The notes: generated by a model not told the origin, from the letters alone. 64,000 bases of DNA from Kriegella aquimaris (GCF_900103215.1 NZ_FNGV01000014.1:1-64000); one strand, 5' to 3'; counted from the first letter of the stretch, positions 17,898 to 27,711 are shown. Made by a program: numbers and translations.

Positions 17898-19427
17898 ATG
17901 CCAATAACCCTATTTAATTCGATAGCCTCATGGTTGCTGAAAAAACGCTATCATCAAATAGAACTTTTTTTAAAATACCCCGAAGAGGTACAGGAAGAAG
18001 TGCTATTTCAATTGTTGGAGATTGCCGAGGAAACTGAATTAGGTAGAAAATATGATTTTCAATCAATCAATAGTTATAAGACTTTTTCAGAGCGGTTGCC
18101 TATCGTATCGTATGAAGAAATCGAGTCTACCATCGAACGTACGAGAAAGGGAGAGCAAAATATTTTTTGGCCTACCAGCATTAAATGGTTTGCCAAGAGC
18201 AGTGGTACGACCAATGCCAAGAGCAAGTTTATTCCAGTAAGTTCCGAGGCTTTGGAAGATTGCCACTATAAATCGGGTAAAGATCTACTTTGTCTTTATT
18301 TGAACAACAACGAAAACTCACAATTGTTTACGGGTAAAAGCCTGAGGTTAGGGGGCAGTAAAGAATTATACGAGGATAACGGTTCCTTTTTCGGGGATCT
18401 TTCGGCCATTTTGATCGATAATATGCCCCTCTGGGCCGAATTCAGTAGCACACCCAGTAACAAGGTTTCTTTAATGAACGAATGGGAAAGCAAATTAAAG
18501 GCCATAATTAGAGAAAGTACCCAAGAGAATGTGACGAGTTTGGCGGGTGTTCCTTCATGGATGTTGGTGCTGTTGAATAATGTACTTGAAGAAACCGGAA
18601 AGCAAAATCTTTTCCAGATATGGGAAAACTTGGAGGTGTATTTTCATGGAGGGGTGAGTTTTACCCCATACAAAGAGCAATATGAAAAATTACTGCCACG
18701 TAAACGTTTTAAGTATTATGAAATTTATAATGCCTCGGAAGGTTTCTTTGCAATTCAAGACCGAAACAATGCCGATGACCTTCTGTTAATGCTCGATTAT
18801 GGCATCTTTTATGAATTTATTCCTATGGATATTTATGGTTCGCCAAATCAACAGGCCATTCCTTTATGGGAGGTTGAAATCGGGGCGAATTATGCGATTA
18901 TAATTACCACTAATTCTGGTTTATGGCGCTATAAAATCGGCGATACCGTACGATTTACCTCAAAGAGTCCATATCGGATAAGGGTTACGGGGCGTACAAA
19001 ACATCATATCAATGTTTTTGGGGAAGAGTTAATTATCGAAAACGCTGAAGAAGCCCTTAAAAATATCTGTAAAAAGACCGGTGCCGAAATCAAAGATTAT
19101 ACGGCGGGTCCCATTTTTATGTCAGGAAAGGATAAAGGTGCGCATGAATGGATTATCGAGTTTAGAAAACCTCCGGAAGAAATTGCCTATTTCACCGAAT
19201 TTCTAGATAATGCCCTGAAATCTTTAAATTCAGACTATGAAGCCAAACGATATAATAATATTACCTTGAAAATGCCGAAGGTTCATGTGGCGAGAGAGAA
19301 TTTATTTTACGACTGGTTGAAATCAAAAGACAAACTTGGCGGACAACACAAGATTCCAAGACTTTCGAATAGAAGGGACTATATTGAAGAGTTACTGGAA
19401 ATGAACAAAATTGGCAGTAAATATTGA
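17898..19427 (+). CDS. GH3 auxin-responsive-promoter family protein (acyl-acid-amido synthetase-like)
   Basis: A 509-residue adenylate-forming enzyme of the GH3 family. In plants these adenylate jasmonate or auxin and join it to an amino acid; bacterial members mostly lack a known substrate. Motifs: the ATP-binding SSGTTNAKSKFIP (about 97-109), AGVPSWM, EIYNASEGFFA and RYKIGDTVRFT, with GRTKHHINVFGEELIIENAE in the C-terminal subdomain. This is not glycoside hydrolase family 3, despite the name and its position beside a SusC/D locus. The stop lies inside a 13-bp inverted repeat shared with the convergent DUF4998 gene. Confidence 0.88.
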   Translation: MPITLFNSIASWLLKKRYHQIELFLKYPEEVQEEVLFQLLEIAEETELGRKYDFQSINSYKTFSERLPIVSYEEIESTIERTRKGEQNIFWPTSIKWFAKSSGTTNAKSKFIPVSSEALEDCHYKSGKDLLCLYLNNNENSQLFTGKSLRLGGSKELYEDNGSFFGDLSAILIDNMPLWAEFSSTPSNKVSLMNEWESKLKAIIRESTQENVTSLAGVPSWMLVLLNNVLEETGKQNLFQIWENLEVYFHGGVSFTPYKEQYEKLLPRKRFKYYEIYNASEGFFAIQDRNNADDLLLMLDYGIFYEFIPMDIYGSPNQQAIPLWEVEIGANYAIIITTNSGLWRYKIGDTVRFTSKSPYRIRVTGRTKHHINVFGEELIIENAEEALKNICKKTGAEIKDYTAGPIFMSGKDKGAHEWIIEFRKPPEEIAYFTEFLDNALKSLNSDYEAKRYNNITLKMPKVHVARENLFYDWLKSKDKLGGQHKIPRLSNRRDYIEELLEMNKIGSKY

Positions 19428-19445
19428 AACCGTATTTACTGCCAA
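19411..19445. terminator. Hairpin spanning the GH3 stop codon (possible bidirectional terminator)
   Basis: TTGGCAGTAAATA (19411-19423) and TATTTACTGCCAA (19433-19445) form a perfect 13-bp inverted repeat with a 9-nt loop that contains the GH3 TGA stop. No strong T-run follows on either strand, so termination is plausible but not certain. It sits between two convergent genes. Confidence 0.5.
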
Positions 19446-19473
19446 GTCTGCATCTTAAATGGTGGTCCGAGAA

Positions 19474-20679
19474 TTACTCTACCGCTGTCGCCATGAAGGT
19501 GAACTCATCGAAATTTGCAGTGGTTTCGCCATTTATTGAAGATATACCGACCACTCTGATGTATCTGAAATTTGATGCATTTTCTGGAATATCCGCCTCA
19601 AAAGTCTCTTGGGTGTTGTCGGTTACCTCTAGTAATTTGACCCAGCCTTTTGTGGTTGCATCTGCTTCCCAGTCTGCTATTTCACCTGCGTCTATGTCTA
19701 CGGTCTCGGCTCCGGTCAGGTCATTTGTTCCCCAAATTTGATAGGCGCCCGGACTTCTTCCGCCACAGCAAGATGATCGCTTGTCCAGCCGAAACCCCCT
19801 TAAGTTGGCGGTCACACCAATATCAAAACTCATGACAAACGGATATAAATCTTCAGGTATATCACAGCTATGCCAAAATTCGCCGGTGGCACCATCCGTG
19901 AGTTTTTCATAGGTGGAACCATAGCACCCATCGGATGCGTCAAAAGGTAATTTAAGAGCGGTTATTAACGTATTGTCAAGCTGAAATTTCTCAGGAAACA
20001 TGGCTTCTGATGCAGAGGTAAAAACCTCAATGGCACTTGCGGTAGGGGCATAGGTGCTCTCAATCATGATTTGCCCCCCTAGTTTATAACTGTCCAAAGT
20101 TGTTTCTGCCATGTCATCGGGAATCTCAAGTATCTGTAGGGCACCGGTAGCATCTTCATAGGTAAGAGAAGTCGAAATACTTCCGTCTGGCGCGTTTCTC
20201 CATTCAATAATTGCAGTATTCTCAAATGTTTTAATTTTGGAAATGCCTCTGCTAATAAGGGCCTCTTGGTATTTAGGGCCATAAACAACAGTATTTACTT
20301 CACGAGGAATGGATTGATGTCCGGCGTTATCTTTTAAAAAGACGTCGAAGTTATATTCGCCTTCTTCAAGATCTACGGTAAAGGATATGGTGTCTTGGCC
20401 ATTATTTTTACGTACTACGTCAAATTCTTGAATAAATGATTTATCCTTTGTCTGTAGAACACCGCTGCTAATTTTGGGGTCGGCATTGATAACTACGGAA
20501 AATTGCAACTTTTCGAAACCCGGAGCTACTAAAACGGTATCTGGTGTTCCTACGTATATGATTTCTCCATCTTTGGTAAATTCGCTGTAGGTCTCGGCGG
20601 ACTCCTCACAAGCTGCAATGCCAATAATTGCGAACATTACCATAAGGGCGAGATATATAATTCGTGTTGAGTTCTTCAT
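19474..20679 (-). CDS. DUF4998-type surface lipoprotein with C-terminal discoidin-like domain
   Basis: A 401-residue lipoprotein. The ATG at 20679 (not an upstream start at 20715) gives a clean signal peptide with lipobox IGIAAC. Residues about 25-215 match the pattern of DUF4998 (tandem Fn3-like folds; KDGEIIYVGTPDTVLVAPG). The C-terminal 150 residues look like an F5/8 type C or DUF5000 carbohydrate-binding fold, with DGATGEFWHS, FDIGVTANLRGFRLDKR, YQIWGTNDL and FRYIRVVG. It is the last gene of the SusC/D operon and likely a surface glycan-binding protein. Cys-rich CCGG (inside SSCCGGRSPG) may form disulfides. The ligand cannot be told from sequence. Confidence 0.8.
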   Translation of the reverse strand: MKNSTRIIYLALMVMFAIIGIAACEESAETYSEFTKDGEIIYVGTPDTVLVAPGFEKLQFSVVINADPKISSGVLQTKDKSFIQEFDVVRKNNGQDTISFTVDLEEGEYNFDVFLKDNAGHQSIPREVNTVVYGPKYQEALISRGISKIKTFENTAIIEWRNAPDGSISTSLTYEDATGALQILEIPDDMAETTLDSYKLGGQIMIESTYAPTASAIEVFTSASEAMFPEKFQLDNTLITALKLPFDASDGCYGSTYEKLTDGATGEFWHSCDIPEDLYPFVMSFDIGVTANLRGFRLDKRSSCCGGRSPGAYQIWGTNDLTGAETVDIDAGEIADWEADATTKGWVKLLEVTDNTQETFEADIPENASNFRYIRVVGISSINGETTANFDEFTFMATAVE

Positions 20680-20758
20680 TGTTTCAGTGATTAAGGTTTT
20701 GCGCAACTGGTACACTTTTTAGATGCATTTTATTTATTTTTTAAGTGGGCTTCTCCTT

Positions 20759-21970
20759 TTACTCGGCTAGCTGTCCCCAAAAATTAATTTCCATGATATG
20801 AATAAACTTTCCTTCCGACCAGTTTTTAAGGTTTACGAACCGGATATAACGTACGGGAGGGGCATCGATCGGAAATTCAAATTCCTCACCCGACGCCGCT
20901 GAGGCTGCATCTTCCGCACTATTAAGACCTATGGCACCACCTGACGGTTTTATGACTTCGCCATTTTCAACTAATCTAGTCCATCCTTCAAAAGAATCCC
21001 CATTATCGGCTGGAAGCTCATCGATTCCCCATACCTCAAAATATCTGGGGTTACCATGTGTAAAAATCCAGGAACCTTGTCTTTGCCAGAATTTGAACCG
21101 GCTGAGTTTGGCTGTTACACCGAGGTCCATGGTGAACATATGGAAGGGTTCGGTGTAGGGGGCAATGGTTACACCAGCCTCGGTTTGGGAGGTGTGATAC
21201 CCCGAGCCATCAATAGAGCCGTTCCACATATTGGGCATAATCCAGCCAAATGCATCTTGCCTGTCGCCGTTGAGAAAAAGATTGTCAAACTCTTGAATAT
21301 CAAGCTCTATTTCGGCCAGGGGCAATACCTTTGTTTGTTTCACGCTCGTGATATTGTTCCACCTATCGATTGCGGCCACCCCGAAGGTTTGCAGCGTGGG
21401 TTCAAAAGTTCTATAGGTGAAGTGGGTACGATTGTCATTATCTATAAATGCAGATTGGTTATAGCTGATCGAGCCATTTTCGTCTGCGGCATACAAAAGC
21501 AATTCGGCCTTAATGTTATCTTCATTGTTGTATTTCAGTCGAACGCCGCCGAAGTCAGGCACTAGTTCAAAGGACGAAAAGAGTTTGTCTATGGGGGCCG
21601 TTTCGGGGTTTATGGTAACTTTTACAGAGGCTGATTTGTTATTGCTTCTGTCGACTACAGCTAGGTTTACATCTTGTGGAGCGGTTTCTTTAAGTCCTTC
21701 AATACTTATAAAATTCTTAAAAATAGAAGACCTTGCAGAAATCAACTCGCCATTTCGAACATAATTGGCCTCCACGAGAAGTGCATCTTCATCTTGGGGC
21801 AATTTATATTTGATTAGGGCACCACCGGGCAAATTCTCGACGGTGACGTCCGTGATTACATTTGGGGATACATCATCGCCAATTAGCGGGCCTTTTTCTT
21901 CTTCCTCACATGAAATTAGGACCATACCAAGGGAGAAGGCCGTTAAACAAAACAATTTGAGATTTTTCAT
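20759..21970 (-). CDS. DUF4959/DUF5126/DUF5000 surface glycan-binding lipoprotein
   Basis: A 403-residue lipoprotein. The ATG at 21970 gives MKNLKLFCLTAFSLGMVLISC with lipobox LISC; an ATG at 21997 would add nine residues before the signal peptide. The order fits the DUF4959 (about 20-120), DUF5126 (about 125-230) and DUF5000 (about 240-400) triad seen in many Bacteroidota polysaccharide-utilization loci. The last domain is discoidin-like (FTMDLGVTAKLSRFKFWQR, RYFEVWGIDEL, VRYIRFVNL). It probably sits at the cell surface beside SusD and helps capture glycan for the SusC channel. It starts about 28 nt after the susD stop. Confidence 0.85.
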   Translation of the reverse strand: MKNLKLFCLTAFSLGMVLISCEEEEKGPLIGDDVSPNVITDVTVENLPGGALIKYKLPQDEDALLVEANYVRNGELISARSSIFKNFISIEGLKETAPQDVNLAVVDRSNNKSASVKVTINPETAPIDKLFSSFELVPDFGGVRLKYNNEDNIKAELLLYAADENGSISYNQSAFIDNDNRTHFTYRTFEPTLQTFGVAAIDRWNNITSVKQTKVLPLAEIELDIQEFDNLFLNGDRQDAFGWIMPNMWNGSIDGSGYHTSQTEAGVTIAPYTEPFHMFTMDLGVTAKLSRFKFWQRQGSWIFTHGNPRYFEVWGIDELPADNGDSFEGWTRLVENGEVIKPSGGAIGLNSAEDAASAASGEEFEFPIDAPPVRYIRFVNLKNWSEGKFIHIMEINFWGQLAE

Positions 21971-21998
21971 GGGATACTTATTTTTTAAAGTGCACATA

Positions 21999-23897
21999 TT
22001 ACCAACCAGGGTTTTGTACTAAATTGCTATTCGTTATAATATCGTTTTCGGCTATTGGCCAAAGATAGTCCCTGTTTAAAAAGCGATAGCTGCCTACTGA
22101 TATGACCTTGTAATAATCTTCCGTATTTTCGCCTTCGGAATTCCAACCACGGATGTCGCTGTTCAAAAATTCCGCTGCTCTTTTCCATCTTCTCAAATCC
22201 CAAAAACGTTGTCCTTCGAAGACCAGTTCGATCATTCGCTCGTCTTGTATGATGTCTCTAAGTCCATCTTGCGTCGTTGGTTTGTCGGGGTTTCTAGAAG
22301 CTGCCGCCCATGATTCTACCACGCCGTTAAGGCCTGCGCGTTCCCGTATCAGGTCGATCCATGGATAGGCTTCCGTAGTCTGGCCCGATTCGTTGAGCGC
22401 TTCCGCATATAATAAGTAAAGATCGGCCAAACGTACGACAGGAAATGGATAGGCCCTATTGCTATAGCCTGATGAGGTGCCCCGTTGCACATTTTCGTAA
22501 TAGACCAATTTCTTGGGCCAATAACCGGAAACTCCCCAGCGATTGGCATCAGTTTTGCCGGTTCTTTGTCCTTTTTTTGCCTCAACGATCAGTTCGTTGT
22601 CATCACTAAGTTGGCCGTGGCCGAACCACGTACCTCCATCGAAACCTAGTGAGGCATAAAATCGAGGTTCGCGGTGCATATTAAGATTTGCCGTTTCAAA
22701 TCCGGGTCTGACATAATGCTGATGGGCCTGATCTGCGGCAGATACTTCAAAACGATTGGTGTAATCATAGGTGTTATCCTCGTCTATAGGGACCCCGTTT
22801 TCGGAATAGAACATTTCCGCAATTCTCATTGGGGTGTTATAGAAAGATTGAACGCTTTCCCGTGTCTCTGCGGTGAGGTCAAGTGCAATTTTGGCCTGAG
22901 ACCAATTTTGCAATGTTGACATTGTACGGCCCGAAGCGCCCCAAACGATTTCCTCGTTCCATCGTTCCGAAATACTGCCTCTAATGCTTAGTTTGGTTAC
23001 TGTAGTGTCGGACCAATCTGCCGGGGCCCCTATGAATCTGTATAAAAAGTGTCCGGCATCATGAGCCATATCTATGGCGCTTTTGCAAGCCGTGGCCGCA
23101 CGAGTCCATTTTTCAACATCATAAGCAGTGCTGATCAACTCATTACCTTCAGCGTCGGTAAAACCGGCATAATCGCCATTTCCGTTAAACAAAGGACTGG
23201 CAACCGTCATTAATGTGCGCGCTTTGATTGATGCGGCTATCGGTGCGGTAATTCTACCGAGTTCGGTGCCTTGATCTTCTAACACAGCAGGTAAATCAGC
23301 AATTGCCTCATCTAACAATTCTACGATATAATTCGCTACTTCGTCAACAGGGGCCCTGCTTACTCGTACGGCCTCAACGCCGGCACTTACCTCGATATTC
23401 TCACGAATTATCGGAATTGGCCCATACATGCGCATCAAATAAAAGTGATAGTACGCTTTCAAAACCTTGGCTTCGGCAATCCATTTTATCTTTTCGTCCT
23501 CCCGAATATCGAAGGGTTTGTCTACATTCTCTAGAAAAATGTTGCAATCGCGAAGTGCAATGAACAAGTTGGTGACACTGTTCGAGCCCCAATACCCTAA
23601 GCGGGGGTTTACTTTTGATTGGCTTCCGCGACCTATGGCACGGCCGGCCCAATTACGGGATACATTGTCGTTGACCGCTATTTCGTCTCCTGCCACTAGT
23701 GCCGGGTTGTTAATGCTGTTAAATGGGGGAAGGTAGCCGTACAAAGTTGCCAGAAACCGCTCTGCCGCATCTCTAGTCTCGAAAGCATCTTCAATAACGG
23801 CGATGTTGTCAGGGACTACATCGACGTACTTGGAACAGGACCCTCCCATGAGTAGGAGTGTTATGGTAAGTAAACCGTTTATCAATTTTATTTTCAT
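21999..23897 (-). CDS. RagB/SusD-family outer-membrane nutrient-binding lipoprotein
   Basis: SusD proteins form the lid over the SusC channel and bind the glycan. The ATG at 23897 gives a signal peptide MKIKLINGLLTITLLLMGGSC with lipobox GGSC; the longer frame from 23945 is not needed. The mature part (632 residues in total) has the tetratricopeptide scaffold marks: KAYYHFYLMRMYGPIPII, PVVRLADLYLLYAEALNE, INLIRERAGL-like IDLIRERAGLNG, and LVFEGQRFWDLRRWKRA. It lies 51 nt after the susC stop. It is a typical family member; the substrate is not predictable. Confidence 0.95.
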   Translation of the reverse strand: MKIKLINGLLTITLLLMGGSCSKYVDVVPDNIAVIEDAFETRDAAERFLATLYGYLPPFNSINNPALVAGDEIAVNDNVSRNWAGRAIGRGSQSKVNPRLGYWGSNSVTNLFIALRDCNIFLENVDKPFDIREDEKIKWIAEAKVLKAYYHFYLMRMYGPIPIIRENIEVSAGVEAVRVSRAPVDEVANYIVELLDEAIADLPAVLEDQGTELGRITAPIAASIKARTLMTVASPLFNGNGDYAGFTDAEGNELISTAYDVEKWTRAATACKSAIDMAHDAGHFLYRFIGAPADWSDTTVTKLSIRGSISERWNEEIVWGASGRTMSTLQNWSQAKIALDLTAETRESVQSFYNTPMRIAEMFYSENGVPIDEDNTYDYTNRFEVSAADQAHQHYVRPGFETANLNMHREPRFYASLGFDGGTWFGHGQLSDDNELIVEAKKGQRTGKTDANRWGVSGYWPKKLVYYENVQRGTSSGYSNRAYPFPVVRLADLYLLYAEALNESGQTTEAYPWIDLIRERAGLNGVVESWAAASRNPDKPTTQDGLRDIIQDERMIELVFEGQRFWDLRRWKRAAEFLNSDIRGWNSEGENTEDYYKVISVGSYRFLNRDYLWPIAENDIITNSNLVQNPGW

Positions 23898-23948
23898 CTT
23901 TTTCTTTTCTTTAAAATTATAGCTATTGTAGAAACTAATCACCACTGC

Positions 23949-26900
23949 TTAAAACCCGAGTTGCAGACCAACATTGATGGTTCGTTGCAATGGGTAATTC
24001 AAACCTCTACCCTTGAGTTCCGGATCCCATAATTTGAATTTGCTCCAGGTCATTAGGTTTGTTCCTGTAATATACATTCTAAGTTTTTGAATTTTCAGTT
24101 TATCTTCCATTCCTTTGCCAATGTCAAACCCTATTTCAAGCTGTTTTAATCGCATAAAAGAACCGTCACGCAACCACCAAGTACTTGTTTGCAGGTTGTT
24201 TTCTATCCGGGTGGTGGATAGCCTCGGCCATAGCGCGTAAACATTCTTATTGTCTTCTGACCAATGGTCGTCGGCATAGGCCTGTAGCAATCCATTTTCA
24301 GAAAGAAAACCATTGCCGAGCTCTATTAAAAGGTCTGTTTCATCCGTCTGAGAGCCTATAACGCTATTTATAAAAGGCCCTGTTCTATAGGGATCGATAA
24401 AAAAAGATGTCTCGGCAAGGCCTTGAAAGAACATACTAATGTCAAAACGTTTATATCCCGCTGAAAGCCCAAAACCATAGGTAATCTTTGGTACGTCAGG
24501 TTTGCCAATTGCCGCTTGGTCTAAAGAGGTAATCAGATTGTCACCATTAAGATCTTTATACTTGATATCTCCTCCACCATAGTCAATTCCCGGATTTCCG
24601 AATTGTACGGGTGAATTGCGCGCTTCTTCATCATCGACGAACAATCGCTCGGCGATATAGCCTTGTTTAGTACTTACATTGTTGCCAATGTTTGAACGCC
24701 AGGGAGCGCCGATTTCGGCATAATTGGGTTCTTCAAAAACGGTAAATTCGTTGTCGGTATAGACAAAGGTAGCTCGTCCCTGTATCCAAAAATTCTCATT
24801 AAAGGAGTGATTGATGTCCAGAGAGGCATCTACACCCTGTAACTTTACTTCGCCAACGTTGGTCTGAATAACGGACTGCAACCCTAGCGTAGTAGGTATG
24901 TCTGACCTTGTCTGCAAAATGTTCGATCTGTTATCTTGAAATACATCGGCCCTGAACTGAACCGCGTCGTTGAATAGATTTAGGTCTAACCCTATATTCA
25001 TTTTACGCGCCGTTTCCCAAGTGACCAAAGAATTTGCATACCTGCTTATAGAAACCCCGTTTATGTCCTGATTCAGGTCACGACCGAAAGTATATCCTCG
25101 ATCATCGTTATTTATATCGACCTCCGAGAGGTAGAAAAAGCGGTCGTTTCGAGTATTACCGATTTGATCGTTACCGACCCAACCGAACGAGCCTCTAAAT
25201 TTAAGTCTAGTAATTAATTCTGACGTAAAGAATTTTTCATTCGACACCAACCAACCGACACCAAAGGAAGGGAAAAAACCAAAACGATTTTGCTTGGCAA
25301 ACCGTTCCGATCCATTGTACCCAAAATTGGTTTCTAAAAAGTAACGGTTGTCGAAATCATAATTGAACCGTCCCGCCAAGGTCAGGTTTCTACTCGGTAA
25401 GGAAAGCTGTACTGTGTTGGCATTGCCATCTAAGAACTCGCGAGCGGTAAAGGCCAATAAGCCTGAAACGGTATGCTTTTCGGCAAAGGTGTTATAGTAA
25501 TCGGCTGCAAGCTCCATATAGAGCACCGAGTTGTTCACGGCCTTGTGGTCGGAATCCAACTCTAATGATTCATCGCCTTCGGAAGTTCTTGTCAGGGTAT
25601 ATTCCTCTGTATTGGAATCAAATGTTGAAACCCTGTAGAAGTAGGGTCGGTAAGACCTTCGGTTCTCAAAGGAAGAGGTAGTGTTGGCGTTACCCAAGAA
25701 ACGGGCAGAAAGGCCTGATAGAATGGATTTTAAATCCTGCTTAAATTCCAATTGTACCAGCGATAGTTGTCGTCTATAATCTCTGTAGCCTCTTTGCAGT
25801 TCGGCATACGGGTTATACCAGATTGCTCCATTATCACGGTTTCCACTTTGCCTAGGTCCTAGATCATTACCAAAGGTAATGTGAGGTACACCTTGGAGGG
25901 CTGCATCAGGTTCTAATACAGCGGGGAAACGCACGGGACTGGTACGCACGGCGGCATTATAAATAGCATTACCCCCTTGCAACGGACCTCTGTAGTCATC
26001 TATTGTAGAATGTAGCCGCACAATCATTTCGGTGTTTTCGTGTAAATCAATATTTACGTTTGATCGCAATACATATTGATTCAATTTTATGTTGTTGGTA
26101 AAACTATTGGTGTCGTCAACTTTCAACAGGCCATCGTCCGAATTAAGTGCGCCTGCCACATAATAGCGCACCTTGTCACCACCACCGCGAACATTGAGGT
26201 TTATACGACGTGACCCGGCGTAATCTTGAAATAATTTGTCGAACCAATCAACGGCAGGATAGATATTAGGATTACCGCCCCTAGCGGTGCCGGCAATTTT
26301 TTCTTCTGTAAAGGTCGGAAAAAGCCCTCTAGTTCGATCCGCTTCGTTCTGCAAGCGCATATGTGTAACGGGATCGGCCAGATCAATTACCGAAACAGGG
26401 GAGTTATAGGCATTTTCATACCTTAGGTTGACGACTACCTTACCCTTTACACCGGTTTTGGTAGTTACCAAAATAACCCCATTAGCACCACGAGCCCCAT
26501 AAATTGCGGTGGTGGTCGGATCTTTAAGAACCGAAAAACTTTGAATATCATCGGGTTGCATGCGGGCCAGATCATCGACGGTCAATTCTACACCATCAAT
26601 TAAGATCAGTGGACCGTTCTGTCCGTTGAACGATGCTACTCCACGAACAAAAAACTGAGCATTGTCCGCGCCCGGTTCTCCACTGGTCTGATAAGAGACC
26701 ATTCCGGATATCCTTCCTGCAAGCGCTGTTGTCAAGTTACTTGACGGGATCTTAAGTTCCGATGGCGTAATGGAGGTCATGGCACCTACGACGGCTTCTT
26801 TCTTCTGCGTACCAAAACCCATCACTACAACCTCGTCCAGCGCCGAAGCATCTTCCGATAAGGTTACTGTAATTGTCGTTTTTCCACCGAGAGGGACTTC

Positions 26901-27146
26901 TTGACTGGCAAAACCCAGATAGGAAACGGTCAAGATTACATTGGTATTGGGTACATCTATGGAAAAGTTACCATCGAAATCTGCCGTTACCCCGTTGGTA
27001 GTTCCTTTTTCAATAACGTTGGCACCGGGAAGGGGTGTTCCACTACCGTCAGTTATGGTTCCTGATACGGTCACATCTTGGGCATTTATGGTATGCAGAC
27101 TTAGCAGTGCCAAAAATGTTAAAAGATGATAAAATCTTAAATTCAT
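23949..27146 (-). CDS. SusC/RagA-family TonB-linked outer-membrane transporter
   Basis: A 1065-residue TonB-dependent importer for oligosaccharides. A signal peptide (cleavage after TINAQ) is followed by a carboxypeptidase-D-regulatory-like domain (about 25-103, VSGTITDGSGTPLPGANV). Next are the TonB-box region DEVVVMGFGTQKK (about 104-116), the plug with AIYGARGANGVILVTTK (about 215-231), and a long barrel ending GLQLGF with a terminal phenylalanine for BAM recognition. It is the first gene of the operon. There is no FecI/FecR-type extension at the N-terminus, so induction through a sigma/anti-sigma cascade is not suggested by the protein itself. Confidence 0.95.
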   Translation of the reverse strand: MNLRFYHLLTFLALLSLHTINAQDVTVSGTITDGSGTPLPGANVIEKGTTNGVTADFDGNFSIDVPNTNVILTVSYLGFASQEVPLGGKTTITVTLSEDASALDEVVVMGFGTQKKEAVVGAMTSITPSELKIPSSNLTTALAGRISGMVSYQTSGEPGADNAQFFVRGVASFNGQNGPLILIDGVELTVDDLARMQPDDIQSFSVLKDPTTTAIYGARGANGVILVTTKTGVKGKVVVNLRYENAYNSPVSVIDLADPVTHMRLQNEADRTRGLFPTFTEEKIAGTARGGNPNIYPAVDWFDKLFQDYAGSRRINLNVRGGGDKVRYYVAGALNSDDGLLKVDDTNSFTNNIKLNQYVLRSNVNIDLHENTEMIVRLHSTIDDYRGPLQGGNAIYNAAVRTSPVRFPAVLEPDAALQGVPHITFGNDLGPRQSGNRDNGAIWYNPYAELQRGYRDYRRQLSLVQLEFKQDLKSILSGLSARFLGNANTTSSFENRRSYRPYFYRVSTFDSNTEEYTLTRTSEGDESLELDSDHKAVNNSVLYMELAADYYNTFAEKHTVSGLLAFTAREFLDGNANTVQLSLPSRNLTLAGRFNYDFDNRYFLETNFGYNGSERFAKQNRFGFFPSFGVGWLVSNEKFFTSELITRLKFRGSFGWVGNDQIGNTRNDRFFYLSEVDINNDDRGYTFGRDLNQDINGVSISRYANSLVTWETARKMNIGLDLNLFNDAVQFRADVFQDNRSNILQTRSDIPTTLGLQSVIQTNVGEVKLQGVDASLDINHSFNENFWIQGRATFVYTDNEFTVFEEPNYAEIGAPWRSNIGNNVSTKQGYIAERLFVDDEEARNSPVQFGNPGIDYGGGDIKYKDLNGDNLITSLDQAAIGKPDVPKITYGFGLSAGYKRFDISMFFQGLAETSFFIDPYRTGPFINSVIGSQTDETDLLIELGNGFLSENGLLQAYADDHWSEDNKNVYALWPRLSTTRIENNLQTSTWWLRDGSFMRLKQLEIGFDIGKGMEDKLKIQKLRMYITGTNLMTWSKFKLWDPELKGRGLNYPLQRTINVGLQLGF

Positions 27147-27711
27147 AGAATGGGTTTTTGTTGGTTAGTCATCGCAACCCTGTAAATAGAATTCCGATTA
27201 AATTTTATACGTAAGTAAAATCGATTGGTAGTGTAGTGTTATTCCATATAAATTATTAAATATTTATTATGTCGTTTGATTCTTTGATATATTTCCAGTC
27301 AAACAATTAAAAAATTATGTAATTATTAGTTCGGGATAAATATAGTTGGCTTACCTAATGCTTTCTACCTCGATTGTGGCAATTAATGGTATTTTTTTGC
27401 CTTTTTTAAGTTAATTATTCCTTAAAATCCGAAAATATAATCTTACGTATCAAAAAGGGAAGAGAAGGGCAATTTGATTTTCGACGAGGTTTCTTCTATA
27501 TGTGTCCGGAATTTAAGAATGGAGTTGGTACATAATTCTTGTACGTTTATTGAAGTGACGAAATATTAGAAGGGCTAAAACCAAATTGACAGGTTGAAAC
27601 GTAAGTACGTCGAGAAATTTGTTGTGATAAACAATTAAATATTGATTTTCACCGTTAATTGTCCATCTTCGACTAATGATTTAACCTATAACAAACCAAA
27701 AAAAAATTAAT
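27147..27711. promoter_or_regulatory. 565-nt gap with three ACGTAAG motifs (putative susC control region)
   Basis: No gene is seen here. ACGTAAG or its complement occurs three times: TACGTAAGTA at 27208-27217, CTTACGTA (complement TACGTAAG) at 27442-27449, and ACGTAAGTACGT at 27599-27610. By chance about 0.07 copies would be expected. This suggests operator sites shared by the divergent susC and hydrolase-like genes. A full TTG/TAnnTTTG promoter was not found on either strand. Confidence 0.4.

Noticed and set aside
17898-19427. GH3 gene taken as a glycoside hydrolase of the adjacent SusC/D locus
   Set aside because: Its motifs are those of an adenylate-forming enzyme; the name refers to the auxin-responsive GH3 family. 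It is also on the opposite strand.
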